Part shown: piece by piece, positions 8,452 through 17,971 of the stretch | How positions within the stretch are numbered: the first letter of the stretch is position 1 | Layout: each line of letters starts with the position of its first letter | Assembly (NCBI RefSeq): GCF_017641085.1 | Contig: NZ_JAEPPI010000001.1 | Location: forward strand, 992,001 to 1,056,000 | Reading direction: 5' to 3' | DNA length: 64,000 nucleotides | Origin: Gracilimonas sp. | GTDB taxonomy: Bacteria; Bacteroidota; Rhodothermia; Balneolales; Balneolaceae | Made by a program: the position numbers and the translations under genes | Notes under the pieces: model-generated | The model's database searches: none | The model's input: only the letters and a program-made list of their open reading frames with translations | What the model was told of the DNA's origin: nothing

Positions 8452-10245
8452 TTGGGTGCTATAAAACAACTTAACAGGTACCTTAAAAAGTACAAGGGCA
8501 CGATGATACTGGGCGCCCTCTTCCTGACTGCATCTAATGCATTTCTTGTTTGGATACCGGTGCTCATCCGGCAAACCATGGATGAAGTAGAGAGAATAGG
8601 AGCAGAGGGATTTGATGTACCCTCCAGCATTGTGCAAACCCTCTTTACCACCGAAGCGTCCAAGCTGCTAGCAACCAATTCCCTGATTCTTATTGGTGCG
8701 GTTGTGATGTACGGTATTCTGCTATTTGCTACCCGTCAAACCCTCATTGTTACTTCACGAAGGGTGGAGTTCGATATTCGCAACGATATAGTCCAAAAGC
8801 TGATGAAGCTCCCTCAGCGTTATTTTGCGGAGAACTCTTCCGGTGAAACCTATGTGCGGGCAACGGAGGATGTTGGAAAAGTCCGCGATTACTACGGGCC
8901 GGTTATCATGTATAGTATCAACACTATTACACGTGCCGGATTTGTATTGACCATGATGTTTCTGGTGAATCCAACTCTTACATTGTGGGCACTGATCCCG
9001 CTTCCGCTTATTTCAATTTTTGCTTACTGGATTACCGGGTTCATCCACACACATTCAACCATTATTCAGGAGCAGTATTCTTCCTTAGCCGGAAGGGCAA
9101 AGGAAACTTTTTCAGCCATCAGGCTCATAAAAGCGTATAACCGCATTGATAATGAGCAAAAGCTATTTGAGGATGAAAGCGAGAAATACCGGAAGAAAAA
9201 ACTCCGGTTAGATATGATTGAGTCCATGTTTCATCCCGCGCTCAACTTCCTTATCGGGATCTCTTTACTTATTGTGATATGGAAGGGAGGGGAAATGGTG
9301 ATTGCCGGAACAATTACCGTTGGTAATATCGCTGAGTTCTTGATTTATGTGGCCTATCTGATTTGGCCGGTTGCAGCTCTGGGTTATACCACCAATCGTT
9401 TTCAGCGTTCACTGGCATCCTGGAACCGTATTGAAGAGCTCATGAATGAACCGATTGAAATTAAGAGTTCGGACGATCAGATTGATCGTGAAATGGAAGG
9501 ACATATTGAGTTCAAAAACATAGGTTTCAAATATCCGGATACCGATGAAATGGTGCTCAGGAATGTCAGCTTCGAGATTAAACCCGGGGAGAACATTGCC
9601 ATTGTAGGCCGAACCGGTTCAGGTAAAACAAGTTTGGTGCAGCTGATCCCCAGACTTTTCGATCCCGTGGAAGGAGAAATTTTGATCGACGGCGTTAACT
9701 TGAAAAACTGGTCGCTTGGTCGTTTGAGGGAGGCCATTGGTTTTGTTCCTCAGGAAACATTTTTATTTTCGGACACCATCGGAGAAAATATAGCCTTTGG
9801 GGTAGATAACGCTTCGGATGAGCAGATTGAAACGGCTGCAGAAAAAGCGCAGGTTAAAGAGAATATTTTGGATTTTGAGAAAAAATTTAAGACTATGCTT
9901 GGCGAGAGGGGTATCACATTGTCAGGTGGTCAAAAGCAAAGGACAGCAATAGCAAGAGCACTGATTAAAGACCCCAGGATTTTAATTTTTGATGACTCAC
10001 TGAGTGCGGTAGATACAAAAACAGAAGACGCAATATTAAAACACCTCAGGCAAGAGTTAAGCGGACGCACAACCATCATGATTAGTCATCGTATTTCCAC
10101 TATAAAGGATGCCGACAAAATATATTACATAGAGGAAGGACACATTGTAGAGGAAGGCACACACGAAGAATTGTTGGCTAAAGATGGCAGATATACCGCT
10201 ATGTACAACAAACAGATATTAGAACAAGAATTGGCAGAAATATAA
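8452..10245 (+). CDS. ABC exporter half, degenerate-Walker-B subunit of a heterodimer
   Basis: 597 residues: six-helix exporter membrane domain (about 15-310) and an ATPase domain (about 350-590). Walker A GRTGSGKTS is at 386-394 and the signature LSGGQ starts at 490. Walker B is ILIFDDSLSAVD, with Asp515 where a consensus exporter has the catalytic Glu. The H-loop His is present in MISHRISTI. A DD Walker B with an intact signature is the hallmark of one half of heterodimeric exporters (YheI/BmrC type). The other half is probably the gene at 11594. The start is TTG at 8452; the next in-frame ATG (8503) would cut the basic lead-in before the first helix. Likely an inner-membrane multidrug or lipid exporter. 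Confidence 0.9.
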   Translation: MGAIKQLNRYLKKYKGTMILGALFLTASNAFLVWIPVLIRQTMDEVERIGAEGFDVPSSIVQTLFTTEASKLLATNSLILIGAVVMYGILLFATRQTLIVTSRRVEFDIRNDIVQKLMKLPQRYFAENSSGETYVRATEDVGKVRDYYGPVIMYSINTITRAGFVLTMMFLVNPTLTLWALIPLPLISIFAYWITGFIHTHSTIIQEQYSSLAGRAKETFSAIRLIKAYNRIDNEQKLFEDESEKYRKKKLRLDMIESMFHPALNFLIGISLLIVIWKGGEMVIAGTITVGNIAEFLIYVAYLIWPVAALGYTTNRFQRSLASWNRIEELMNEPIEIKSSDDQIDREMEGHIEFKNIGFKYPDTDEMVLRNVSFEIKPGENIAIVGRTGSGKTSLVQLIPRLFDPVEGEILIDGVNLKNWSLGRLREAIGFVPQETFLFSDTIGENIAFGVDNASDEQIETAAEKAQVKENILDFEKKFKTMLGERGITLSGGQKQRTAIARALIKDPRILIFDDSLSAVDTKTEDAILKHLRQELSGRTTIMISHRISTIKDADKIYYIEEGHIVEEGTHEELLAKDGRYTAMYNKQILEQELAEI

Positions 10246-10318
10246 GTTATCAACCGGGGCCAATTGTATGAAAGCAACGCCCCAATAAAGAAAACATACA
10301 TTACGGGAGATCAGAAAA

Positions 10319-11581
10319 ATGATTGTAGTACCTTTAGGAGTAGCTTCAGCAACCCCAACCGCTGTAAGACACTTACCCTCAGTAGCTTTATGGAGAGAAG
10401 GAAGTGTATTCCTTTTCGATTGCGGTGAAAATGCACAAATGCGCATGCTTCAGGCAGGGATAAAGCGTTCAAAAATTGAAGCCATTTTCATTTCACACTT
10501 TGACGTGGATCACTTTTCAGGCTTACTTGGCCTGTTGGCAACCCTTCAGCTTCAACGTCGGGATAAGCCCCTTACCATTGTTGGCCCGAAAGGCATTAAG
10601 GAATATGTGGAATGGAATCTCAAGTTCTCACAAATCGATCCGGTTTATGAAATCAACTTCCATGAAATTGAAGAAGATATTGAAGTGGACCGGGTATTTG
10701 ATGCAGATGAGTACTATGTAGAAGCTCGTCCGTTGAACCATACCAAATTTTGTGTGGGTTTCCGTTTCCAGGAAAAAGATCGTCCCGGAAAGGTTGACGC
10801 CGATAAAGCAGAGAAAATGGGCATCTCCAAAGATGAGCAGTACAAAGCTCTGAAAGCAGGAGAGGATGTAACCCTGGAAGATGGCACTGTGGTGAAGTCT
10901 CATGATATTGTTGGACACCCGCGCCCGGGTGATAGCTTTGCATATGTAACGGATACGGAATACACACCCAATGCCGTGAAGCTGGCAATGAACACCAACA
11001 TTTTATATCACGAAGCGACCTTTGGTAAAGACCTGGACGACAAAGCCCGTGAAACCGGTCACTCGTCAACAGCTGACGCTGCCCGGGTAGCAACAGAAGC
11101 ACAAACCAAGCTTCTGGTAATTGGACACTTCTCTGCCCGATATACAAATGCACACGATTTACTTCAGGAAGCTCGTGACGGATTTTATCCGGCCTGGTTG
11201 GCTAATGAGTTACGTCCGATTTTTACAGATCCAACCCATGAGCGTGGAATTATTACGCCAAAGGTGGAGATCAACGAGCTGAATAAGAAGTCCGGTGGCG
11301 GCGGTAAAAATTACAAAGGCCGCAAGAGCAGCAAAGGCGGTGGGAAGAAGAATTTCCGAAGTCGAAAAGGCGGAAGTTCCAGCCGTGGAAAAAGCAGTTC
11401 GCGTGGGAACCGAAGCAGCAGCTCAAATCGTTCTAATAGCGGAAAAAGCAATTATAAGCGCAAAACGTACGGAAGCAGTACGTACAGCGCGAACATTAAA
11501 GACAAAAAAGACGACTCTGATTCAAGCTCAAGGCGGAAGATCACTCCGAGATCTTCCTATGATGACTTTGACAGATTCTAA
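10319..11581 (+). CDS. rnz: Ribonuclease Z-like MBL-fold protein with basic low-complexity tail
   Basis: 420 residues. Residues 1-320 follow RNase Z, the tRNA 3'-processing endonuclease: LFDCGENAQMRMLQAGIKRS, a PLNHTKFCVGF block, VTDTEYTPNA, and GHFSARYTNAHDLLQEA. The zinc motif usually written HxHxDH here reads H60-F-D62-V-D64-H65, so the second His is replaced by Asp. After about residue 325 there is a tail of roughly 95 residues made mostly of Ser, Gly, Lys and Arg, ending DDFDRF. Such a tail is absent from ordinary RNase Z and suggests RNA binding or a disordered region. The ATG at 10319 follows a GGGAGA purine run at a good distance. It sits between the two ABC half genes. Confidence 0.8.
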   Translation: MIVVPLGVASATPTAVRHLPSVALWREGSVFLFDCGENAQMRMLQAGIKRSKIEAIFISHFDVDHFSGLLGLLATLQLQRRDKPLTIVGPKGIKEYVEWNLKFSQIDPVYEINFHEIEEDIEVDRVFDADEYYVEARPLNHTKFCVGFRFQEKDRPGKVDADKAEKMGISKDEQYKALKAGEDVTLEDGTVVKSHDIVGHPRPGDSFAYVTDTEYTPNAVKLAMNTNILYHEATFGKDLDDKARETGHSSTADAARVATEAQTKLLVIGHFSARYTNAHDLLQEARDGFYPAWLANELRPIFTDPTHERGIITPKVEINELNKKSGGGGKNYKGRKSSKGGGKKNFRSRKGGSSSRGKSSSRGNRSSSSNRSNSGKSNYKRKTYGSSTYSANIKDKKDDSDSSSRRKITPRSSYDDFDRF

Positions 11582-11593
11582 TCAACATAGCTT

Positions 11594-13369
11594 GTGAGCA
11601 ATAAATCAAATTCTGAAGCCGTCGATACCACACTGATTCGGCGGCTTTATTTTTTTCTAAAACCCTACCGTTGGTACGTATTACTCGCCATTGGCCTTAC
11701 GCTTTCGGCTTCCTACCTGGGGACTATCCGGCCCAAACTTACCCAAATAGCCGTTGATGAGTATATTGCTACCGAAGATTTTGAAGGTTTATGGTGGATT
11801 ATCACGCTTCTGGCCGGGGCTTTGCTGGGTGAATTCATCCTTCTGGTTTTTAATACCTACCTGACCAGATGGTTTGGGCAAAATTCACTGTACTCCCTTC
11901 GTAATACGGTGTTCAAAAAAATACAGACGCTCAATGTTCAGTTCTTTGATAAAAATCCCATTGGCCGGCTAATTACCCGAACTACCAGTGATATTGAAGC
12001 CCTCAGTGAACTTCTTTCAGACGGTGTGGTTACCATAATCGGGGATATGTTTCGGATTATCTTCATCCTCTATTTCATGTTTAGCATGAACTGGGAGCTA
12101 ACGCTCGTTACATTAACGGTACTCCCCATACTTTTCTATGCCACCTTTTGGTTCAAGGCCAAAGTCCGGGTTACGTTTCTGGAAGTGCGAGACAAAATCG
12201 CCCAGCTGAATTCTTTTGTCCAGGAACATATCAACGGGATGGATGTAGTTCAGCTTTTTAACCGGGAGGAAAAGCAGCAGGAAAAATTTAGAAAAATCAA
12301 TGCTGGTCACCGGGACGCGTACATTGAAACCATTTTCTACTTTGCCATATTCTGGCCCATTGTTGAAGTAACAGCCAGTTTGGCTATGGCCCTCATTGTA
12401 TGGTATGGTGGTGCGAGGGCGTTAATGGATGGGGTAACCTTTGGTGTGCTGGTAGCTTTCATTCAGTATGCCCGTCAGTTTTTCCGGCCTATTCAGGGAT
12501 TGTCTGAGAAGTTTAATACGCTTCAATCGGCACTGGCTTCATCGGAACGCATATTCAGCGTACTGGATACGGAAACCAAAGTGAAGGAGACCGATAATCC
12601 CAAACAGATTGAGAATCCGCAGGGTAAAATTGAATTTGAAAATGTTTGGTTTAAATACAACGAAGATGAAGAATGGATTCTCAAAGACATTTCGTTTGTG
12701 GCTGAACCCGGAGATGATATTGCCCTTGTTGGCGCCACTGGAGCCGGGAAAACGACCATCATAAACATTCTTATGAGGTTCTATGATATCCAGAAAGGCA
12801 GCATAAAACTGGACGGAGTAGATATCCGAGATCTGACCCTTCATGATCTGAGATCGCATTTTGGGTTAGTGCTTCAGGATAATGCGCTGTTTTCAGGTTC
12901 CATACTGGATAACATCACTTTGGGACATCCGGATATTACCAGAGAGCAAGTAATTGAAGCCGCTCACAAAGTGGAGGCCCACCGCTTCATAGAAAAACTA
13001 CCTGAAACATACGATTATGTACTGCAGGAACGGGGAGCTTCACTTTCAATGGGACAAAGGCAGCTAATTTGCTTTGTTCGTGCTCTGGTGTACGATCCTG
13101 AAATTTTAATTCTGGACGAGGCAACCTCCAGCGTGGATTCAGAAACCGAAGCACTGGTTACCGAATCGAGCCGCTTGATGATGGAAGGGCGAACTTCGAT
13201 TGTTGTGGCCCACCGCCTGTCCACCATACAACATGCCGACCGCATTTTGGTAATGCATAAAGGGGTGATCAGAGAATCCGGCAGTCATCAGGAGCTTATC
13301 CTTCAGGAAAATGGTATCTATAAAAAGCTGTATGAGCTTCAGTATAAAGATCAGTTGGTGACCGGTTAA
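11594..13369 (+). CDS. ABC exporter half, catalytic-Walker-B subunit of a heterodimer
   Basis: 591 residues with exporter membrane domain and ATPase domain. Walker A GATGAGKTT begins at 380. The signature is LSMGQ (484-488) in place of LSGGQ. Walker B ILILDEATSSVD has the catalytic Glu509, and the H-loop is VVAHRLSTI. A degenerate signature with a catalytic Walker B is the complement of the half encoded at 8452, matching YheH/BmrD-type partners. Together they would give one degenerate and one consensus ATP site. The start is GTG at 11594, 12 bases after the rnz stop. Substrate unknown; inner membrane. Confidence 0.9.
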   Translation: MSNKSNSEAVDTTLIRRLYFFLKPYRWYVLLAIGLTLSASYLGTIRPKLTQIAVDEYIATEDFEGLWWIITLLAGALLGEFILLVFNTYLTRWFGQNSLYSLRNTVFKKIQTLNVQFFDKNPIGRLITRTTSDIEALSELLSDGVVTIIGDMFRIIFILYFMFSMNWELTLVTLTVLPILFYATFWFKAKVRVTFLEVRDKIAQLNSFVQEHINGMDVVQLFNREEKQQEKFRKINAGHRDAYIETIFYFAIFWPIVEVTASLAMALIVWYGGARALMDGVTFGVLVAFIQYARQFFRPIQGLSEKFNTLQSALASSERIFSVLDTETKVKETDNPKQIENPQGKIEFENVWFKYNEDEEWILKDISFVAEPGDDIALVGATGAGKTTIINILMRFYDIQKGSIKLDGVDIRDLTLHDLRSHFGLVLQDNALFSGSILDNITLGHPDITREQVIEAAHKVEAHRFIEKLPETYDYVLQERGASLSMGQRQLICFVRALVYDPEILILDEATSSVDSETEALVTESSRLMMEGRTSIVVAHRLSTIQHADRILVMHKGVIRESGSHQELILQENGIYKKLYELQYKDQLVTG

Positions 13370-13495
13370 CGATCCAACGGAACATCAGGTTTTATAAATT
13401 GTTCATAAATATAGGCGGTCGAAATAAGGCCGTAAATCACTCGAAAATTAAGCACGCGAATTTGTATTTTCAGAAAAACCAAAGGAGGTAATATT

Positions 13496-13765
13496 ATGGC
13501 TGCTTCAAAGAAAAATTCTAAGACCAAACGCGATATCGAAGAGACTATTTATGACACTACGGAAGCTCTTCAGAATAAAGCAGAAGAAACATACGACGTT
13601 TTGCTCGATCGTTTAAAGTATGAGCGCGACGGCCTCGAACGAGAATTAAAGCATGAATACCGCAACGCCCGCAGATACGTACGTGCCCACCCGGAGCAAG
13701 GGTTAGGGATCGCATTTGTAGCCGGGTTGCTGGTTGGCGCGCTGCTTACCAGAGGCGGTAAATAA
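13496..13765 (+). CDS. DUF883/YqjD-like small tail-anchored protein
   Basis: 89 residues. The N-terminal two thirds are charged and helical (ETIYDTTEALQNKAEETYDV, then RDGLERELKHEYRN); the C-terminus is a single membrane helix (about 69-86, GLGIAFVAGLLVGALLTRGG) following RAHPEQGLG. This 'HPxxG...VAGxxxG' ending is typical of DUF883/ElaB/YqjD proteins, which in Escherichia coli are inner-membrane proteins reported to bind ribosomes in stationary phase. It has one of the strongest Shine-Dalgarno sequences in the window (AAAGGAGGT, 13480-13488) ahead of the ATG, suggesting high expression. It lies just upstream of prfB. Confidence 0.75.
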   Translation: MAASKKNSKTKRDIEETIYDTTEALQNKAEETYDVLLDRLKYERDGLERELKHEYRNARRYVRAHPEQGLGIAFVAGLLVGALLTRGGK

Positions 13766-13784
13766 AATATATTCAACAACACAG

Positions 13785-14895
13785 ATGGCAATAAATACAG
13801 ATCACCTTAATGAACTCTACGAGCGTGTGGACGCGCTCAGGGGGTATCTTTGACTACGAAAAAAGAAAAGTCCGAATAATAGAACTTACCGAACAAACCC
13901 AGGATTCTAACTTTTGGAACGACCCGGATAAAGCTCAATCTGTAATGAAAGAGCTGAATCATGAAAAAAGCCTGGTGGAAGGCTGGGATAACCTGAATGA
14001 CCTGCGTGAAAGCATTAACGTATATCTCGAATTTCAGGAGATGGGCGAAGAGGTGGAAGATGACCTGCAAGCTGAGTATAAAAAGCTTGAGAAAGCCCTG
14101 GAAGACATGGAGCTTCGCAATATGCTCAGTGGACCTGATGACCATCGTGATGCGATTGTCACATTCAACCCGGGAGCTGGTGGTACGGAAAGTCAGGATT
14201 GGGGTGAAATGCTCTACCGCATGTACACGCGTTGGGCCGACAAAGCCGGATTCAAGGTATCGGTTGTCGATTATCAGGATGGCGATGTAGCCGGACTGAA
14301 AAGTGCCACCATCGAGGTGCAGGGAGATAACGCCTATGGGTTTTTGAAAGCAGAGAGTGGTGTTCATCGCCTGGTACGGGTTTCTCCATTCGACAGCAAT
14401 GCACGCAGGCATACCTCATTTTGCTCCGTTTTTGTAGCTCCACTGATTGATGATACAATCGAGTTAGATATCAACGAAAGTGATGTGGAGTTGCAGCGTT
14501 TCCATTCAAGTGGAGCCGGTGGGCAGAACGTTAATAAAGTAGAAACCGGAGTTCGGCTGATTTGGGAAGGTGAACTTTCAGACGGAAGGACCGAACGGGT
14601 AGTAGCTGAATGTCAGCAAGAGCGGTCTCAGCTTCAGAATCGTGAAAAAGCCATGGTTTTGTTGAAGTCCCGAATCTATGAGCTGGAAAAAGAAATTCAG
14701 GAAGCGGAAAAAGCAAAGCTGGAAGGTTCCAAAAGTAAAAACGAGTGGGGATCACAAATCCGCAGCTATGTTTTTGATGATCAGCGGGTTAAAGATCACC
14801 GTACCAACTACGAAACCAGTGATGTAAGTGGGGTGATGGATGGTGATCTGGATGAATTCATAAAAGCTTATCTCTTACAGGATGCCGAAGTTTAG
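13785..14895 (+). CDS. prfB: Peptide chain release factor 2, with programmed +1 frameshift
   Basis: The first part runs from the ATG at 13785 to an in-frame TGA at 13851-13853 (22 codons, ending LRGYL). The slippery site is AGGGGGTATCTTTGAC (13839-13854): an SD-like AGGGGG, then CTT, then TGA, then C. A +1 shift at CTT continues at GAC (13852), giving a product of about 369 residues, close to the usual RF2 length. RF2 marks are present: the SPF stop-codon tripeptide in [13 protein letters not shown] and the GGQ peptidyl-hydrolysis motif in [15 protein letters not shown]2 terminates at TGA and TAA, so low RF2 promotes the shift and raises its own synthesis. The gene overlaps nadB by 14 bases. 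Confidence 0.96.
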
Positions 14896-16468
14896 CTACG
14901 ATTTCCTGGTGATAGGCAGTGGAATTGCAGGGCTTAGCTTTGCACTGAAGGCTGCTGAACACGGAACCGTAGCCATCATCACAAAAAAAGAGATGATGGA
15001 AGCCAACACGGCTTATGCCCAGGGTGGCATTGCCGGCGTCCTCAACAAGAAAGATTCCTTTGAGAAACATATATCGGATACGCTGGAAGCCGGAGCAGGT
15101 CTGTGCAATCGTGAAGCTGTTGAATTAGTGGTTAAAGAAGGCCCGAGGCTTATTCAGGAACTGATTGATTACGGGGTTCAGTTCACCCATAAGAATGGAG
15201 AGCTTGATTTAGGCAGGGAAGGAGGTCACTCCGAAAACCGCATTGTCCATGCTGCCGATGCGACCGGTTTCGAGATTGCATCGGTCATGGTGAATCAGGC
15301 ACGGAATCATCCGAATATTGAGATTTTTGAGCACCATTTTGCGATGGAGCTGCTGACCGAGCATCACCTGGGTCAAAAGGTGAAGACACTGGATAAAATC
15401 CATTGTTACGGGGCTTACGTGCTGGACGAAAAGGGAGACCAGGTAAAACGGATGCTCTCCAAAGTGACCATTTTGGCTTCCGGGGGTGCCGGTGAAGTGT
15501 ACCTTCATACCACCAATCCACCGGTAGCCACAGGAGATGGAATAGCGATGGCGTACCGGGCAAAAGCACGAATCGAGAATATGGAGTTTGTCCAATTTCA
15601 TCCTACCAGTTTGGCTGTTCCTGAAGCCGGTTCATTTCTTATTTCTGAAGCTGTTCGTGGTTTTGGGGGGATTTTGAGGAATTCGGACGGCGAGGCCTTT
15701 ATGGAAAAGTATGATGACCGAAAGGAATTAGCACCCCGCGATATTGTAGCCCGCGCTATCGATGATCAGCTTAAGAAAAGAGGGGATGATCATGTTTTTC
15801 TGGATGTCACTCATTTGGATTCAGAGTCGCTCAAAGAAGAATTCCCAACTATATATGATACTTGCCTGAAGTATGGTATTGATATCACAAAGGAGCAAAT
15901 TCCCGTGGTTCCTGCCACCCATTACACTTGCGGAGGCGTTGCCACTGATCTTGACGGACAAACTACCATAGAAAGGCTTTTTGCCTGCGGCGAAACAGCC
16001 TGTACGGGATTACACGGGGCTAATCGGCTGGCATCGAACAGTCTGTTAGAGTCACTCGTATTCGCGGACCAGGCATTTAAGCGATCTGTTCAGCTTTTTA
16101 AAGAGCTGGATTTGAACGATGAGATTCCCGAGTGGGATGAAAGCGGTACGGCCAATACCGAAGAGTGGGTGTTGGTTTCTCACAACCGGCAGGAATTGCG
16201 ACAGGTGATGTGGAATTATGTAGGAATTGTTCGCAGCGACTTAAGGCTTGAAAGAGCTGCGCGGAGAACAGAATTACTTTACAAGGAAACGGAAGATTTC
16301 TATCACCGAACCAAGGTAAGTGTACCGCTATGTGAACTCAGAAACCTGGTGTGTGTGGGCTATCTGATTGTCAGATCAGCGATGCAACGCAAAGAAAGCC
16401 GGGGGCTGCATTACACAACCGACTATCCGGGAACCTCTGAACAGAGAATAACAACGGTGATTGATTAG
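14882..16468 (+). CDS. nadB: L-aspartate oxidase
   Basis: 528 residues. FAD-binding N-terminus ([20 protein letters not shown]), the family block [13 protein letters not shown], the His/Arg active-site phrase [17 protein letters not shown], the FVQFHPTSL block, and [11 protein letters not shown] followed by [20 protein letters not shown]. This last block separates NadB from fumarate reductase and succinate dehydrogenase flavoproteins. It oxidises L-aspartate to iminoaspartate in the first step of NAD synthesis; NadA would use the product. No nadA or nadC lies nearby. The ATG at 14882 is inside the end of prfB, which suggests coupled expression. Confidence 0.95.
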   Translation: MPKFSYDFLVIGSGIAGLSFALKAAEHGTVAIITKKEMMEANTAYAQGGIAGVLNKKDSFEKHISDTLEAGAGLCNREAVELVVKEGPRLIQELIDYGVQFTHKNGELDLGREGGHSENRIVHAADATGFEIASVMVNQARNHPNIEIFEHHFAMELLTEHHLGQKVKTLDKIHCYGAYVLDEKGDQVKRMLSKVTILASGGAGEVYLHTTNPPVATGDGIAMAYRAKARIENMEFVQFHPTSLAVPEAGSFLISEAVRGFGGILRNSDGEAFMEKYDDRKELAPRDIVARAIDDQLKKRGDDHVFLDVTHLDSESLKEEFPTIYDTCLKYGIDITKEQIPVVPATHYTCGGVATDLDGQTTIERLFACGETACTGLHGANRLASNSLLESLVFADQAFKRSVQLFKELDLNDEIPEWDESGTANTEEWVLVSHNRQELRQVMWNYVGIVRSDLRLERAARRTELLYKETEDFYHRTKVSVPLCELRNLVCVGYLIVRSAMQRKESRGLHYTTDYPGTSEQRITTVID

Positions 16469-16496
16469 CTTTTTTACTTGCCCTGAGAGTGAATAA

Positions 16497-17000
16497 ATGT
16501 TTACTTCCGTTATGGATAGAAATAAACTTCTGGCACATCTGAAAAAAAGAGTCCAACAACTCTCTGGTGAGGAGCTAAACCTTGCCTCAATGTTTTTATA
16601 CAATTGGACTAAGGGGCCATGGACTCCGGCTTCCCTGTCTGATGAACAATTATCTGTTCTTAAGAAAAGGGTGAAAGAATTTGAAGATGGTGAAGTTGAG
16701 CCGGTTTCAATGGAAGAAGTCTGGCAAAAGTTTGAAGAGAAGTATGGGTACGTCAGTGAAGGGAAAGAGTCATACGAAGCTGAAAGAGAAAGATATCTGC
16801 TCAATGAACTTACTGAAATGTTAGATCAAATCAGTACCCAAGACCTAACTTGTTTCGACATATTTCTTCGGAGTTATACAAGAAAAGATAATTTACAAAC
16901 TCTTAGACCTGAAGAACGAGCATCTATTGAGAGAGGGTTGGAAGATGCCAAAGCCGGCCGGCTTACAGATGCATTTGAGTTCTTAAGGGCTAATGGCTGA
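16497..17000 (+). CDS. Putative antitoxin with internally duplicated fold
   Basis: 167 residues from the ATG at 16497, which has a GAGAG purine run at suitable spacing; the ATG at 16512 is an alternative. The protein appears to contain two related halves. Residues about 9-85 (LLAHLKKRVQQLSGEELNLA and on to LSDEQLSVLKKRVKEFEDGE) match in pattern residues about 100-165 (LLNELTEMLDQISTQDLTCF and on to LRPEERASIERGLEDAKAGR). The 'L-x-P/D-E-x-x-x-I-x-x-G/R-x-x-D-x-x-A/D-G' ending is common in small antitoxins of RelE/ParE-type modules. It overlaps the downstream toxin by 8 bases, as usual for such pairs. The antitoxin role is inferred from context and pattern. Confidence 0.65.
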   Translation: MFTSVMDRNKLLAHLKKRVQQLSGEELNLASMFLYNWTKGPWTPASLSDEQLSVLKKRVKEFEDGEVEPVSMEEVWQKFEEKYGYVSEGKESYEAERERYLLNELTEMLDQISTQDLTCFDIFLRSYTRKDNLQTLRPEERASIERGLEDAKAGRLTDAFEFLRANG

Positions 17001-17295
17001 TATGACTTTTCTTGTTAAGCTTACCGATGAAGCCAAACAAAATTATACTCAAATAAAATACTATCTAACGCAGGAGTTTGGAGAAAACGTAGTCCGTGAC
17101 TTCGCACAAAGGCTTGAGCACTGTTTTTCTTTGATAGGGAAGAACCCTCATTTATTTCCAATCTTTGATGAAAAGCTTGATATCAGACGAGCTGTGTTAA
17201 GTAAAGAAGTTTCTATCTATTATATCATCAAGGAAAGTGAAGTACATATTTTGAGTATTTTTGACAACAGAAAAGCTCCCAGGAATTTTTCATAA
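16993..17295 (+). CDS. ParE/RelE-type toxin
   Basis: 100 residues: FLVKLTDEAKQNYTQIKYYL, then FGENVVRDFAQRLEHCFSLI and NPHLFPIFDEKLDIRRAVLS, ending YYIIKESEVHILSIFDNRKA. The order helix-helix-strand with 'NP..FP', a basic 'RRAV' strand and a final 'I..I.D.R..P' motif is that of the ParE branch of the RelE/ParE toxins. ParE members usually poison gyrase and RelE members cut mRNA; the target here is not known. It overlaps the antitoxin-like gene, and its TAA overlaps the coaE ATG (17293-17297), so the pair sits inside a housekeeping run. Confidence 0.82.
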   Translation: MADMTFLVKLTDEAKQNYTQIKYYLTQEFGENVVRDFAQRLEHCFSLIGKNPHLFPIFDEKLDIRRAVLSKEVSIYYIIKESEVHILSIFDNRKAPRNFS

Positions 17296-17891
17296 TGATT
17301 AAAGCAGGCATAACCGGAGGCATAGGATCAGGAAAAACTACTTTTTGCAAGGAATGGGAAAAGCTCGGGGCTTTTGTACTGTTTGCGGATGATTTTGCCA
17401 AAAAGCTGATGCAGGAGGATGAGGAACTTCAGCATAAAATAAAGCAGGTTTTTGGGAATGAATCATATGATGCCAACGGAAACTTGAATCGCCCATATCT
17501 TGCTCAGGAATCATTTCAAAAGGGAAGGGTTGAGGAATTGAATAACTTGGTTCACCCTGTATTGTGGGACCGTGCCGCCGTACTGGCCAAAGAAAAAGAG
17601 CGCGAAGGTGTGGAGGTATTTGCCAAAGAAGCGGCTATACTTCTATCCAATGGCCGGCCCAAGGATTTGGATTATGTGATCATCGTAATGGCTGATGAGG
17701 ACGAAAGAATAGAGCGGACTTTGGAGCGTGATCATGCAACGGAGCAGGAGATCAGAAACCGTATGGATAAACAACCTGATTTTGAATCATTGACGCACCT
17801 TGCTGATTTTGTAGTTTTCAATAACGGTTCTGAAGATGAGTTGAAAGATAAGGCGGTACAAATCTTGGAAGAGATTAAATCGGTTGGCTGA
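17295..17891 (+). CDS. coaE: Dephospho-CoA kinase
   Basis: 198 residues. P-loop GGIGSGKTT at 8-16, then VLFADDFAKKLMQ (the CoaE 'D-D/A' substrate region), VHPVLWDR and the lid/adenine region RDHATEQEIRNRM. These are the family marks of CoaE, which phosphorylates dephospho-CoA at the 3'-hydroxyl as the last step of coenzyme A synthesis. The length is typical. The ATG overlaps the stop codon of the toxin gene, so it may be co-transcribed with the toxin-antitoxin pair. Confidence 0.93.
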   Translation: MIKAGITGGIGSGKTTFCKEWEKLGAFVLFADDFAKKLMQEDEELQHKIKQVFGNESYDANGNLNRPYLAQESFQKGRVEELNNLVHPVLWDRAAVLAKEKEREGVEVFAKEAAILLSNGRPKDLDYVIIVMADEDERIERTLERDHATEQEIRNRMDKQPDFESLTHLADFVVFNNGSEDELKDKAVQILEEIKSVG

Positions 17892-17971
17892 TTAGAATTT
17901 CAAAAAACGGGAGATTTTCTCTCATAAACATTCTTATCTTTTAAAAAAGCGCTTCCAACAAGAAAAGAAAT

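Noticed and set aside
13810-13851. Alternative prfB start at ATG 13810
   Set aside because: It would avoid the frameshift, but the canonical slippery site and the matching upstream frame from 13785 make the programmed shift far more likely.
13837-14412. 191-codon reverse-strand open frame within prfB
   Set aside because: Overlaps the conserved RF2 coding region, with no family resemblance.
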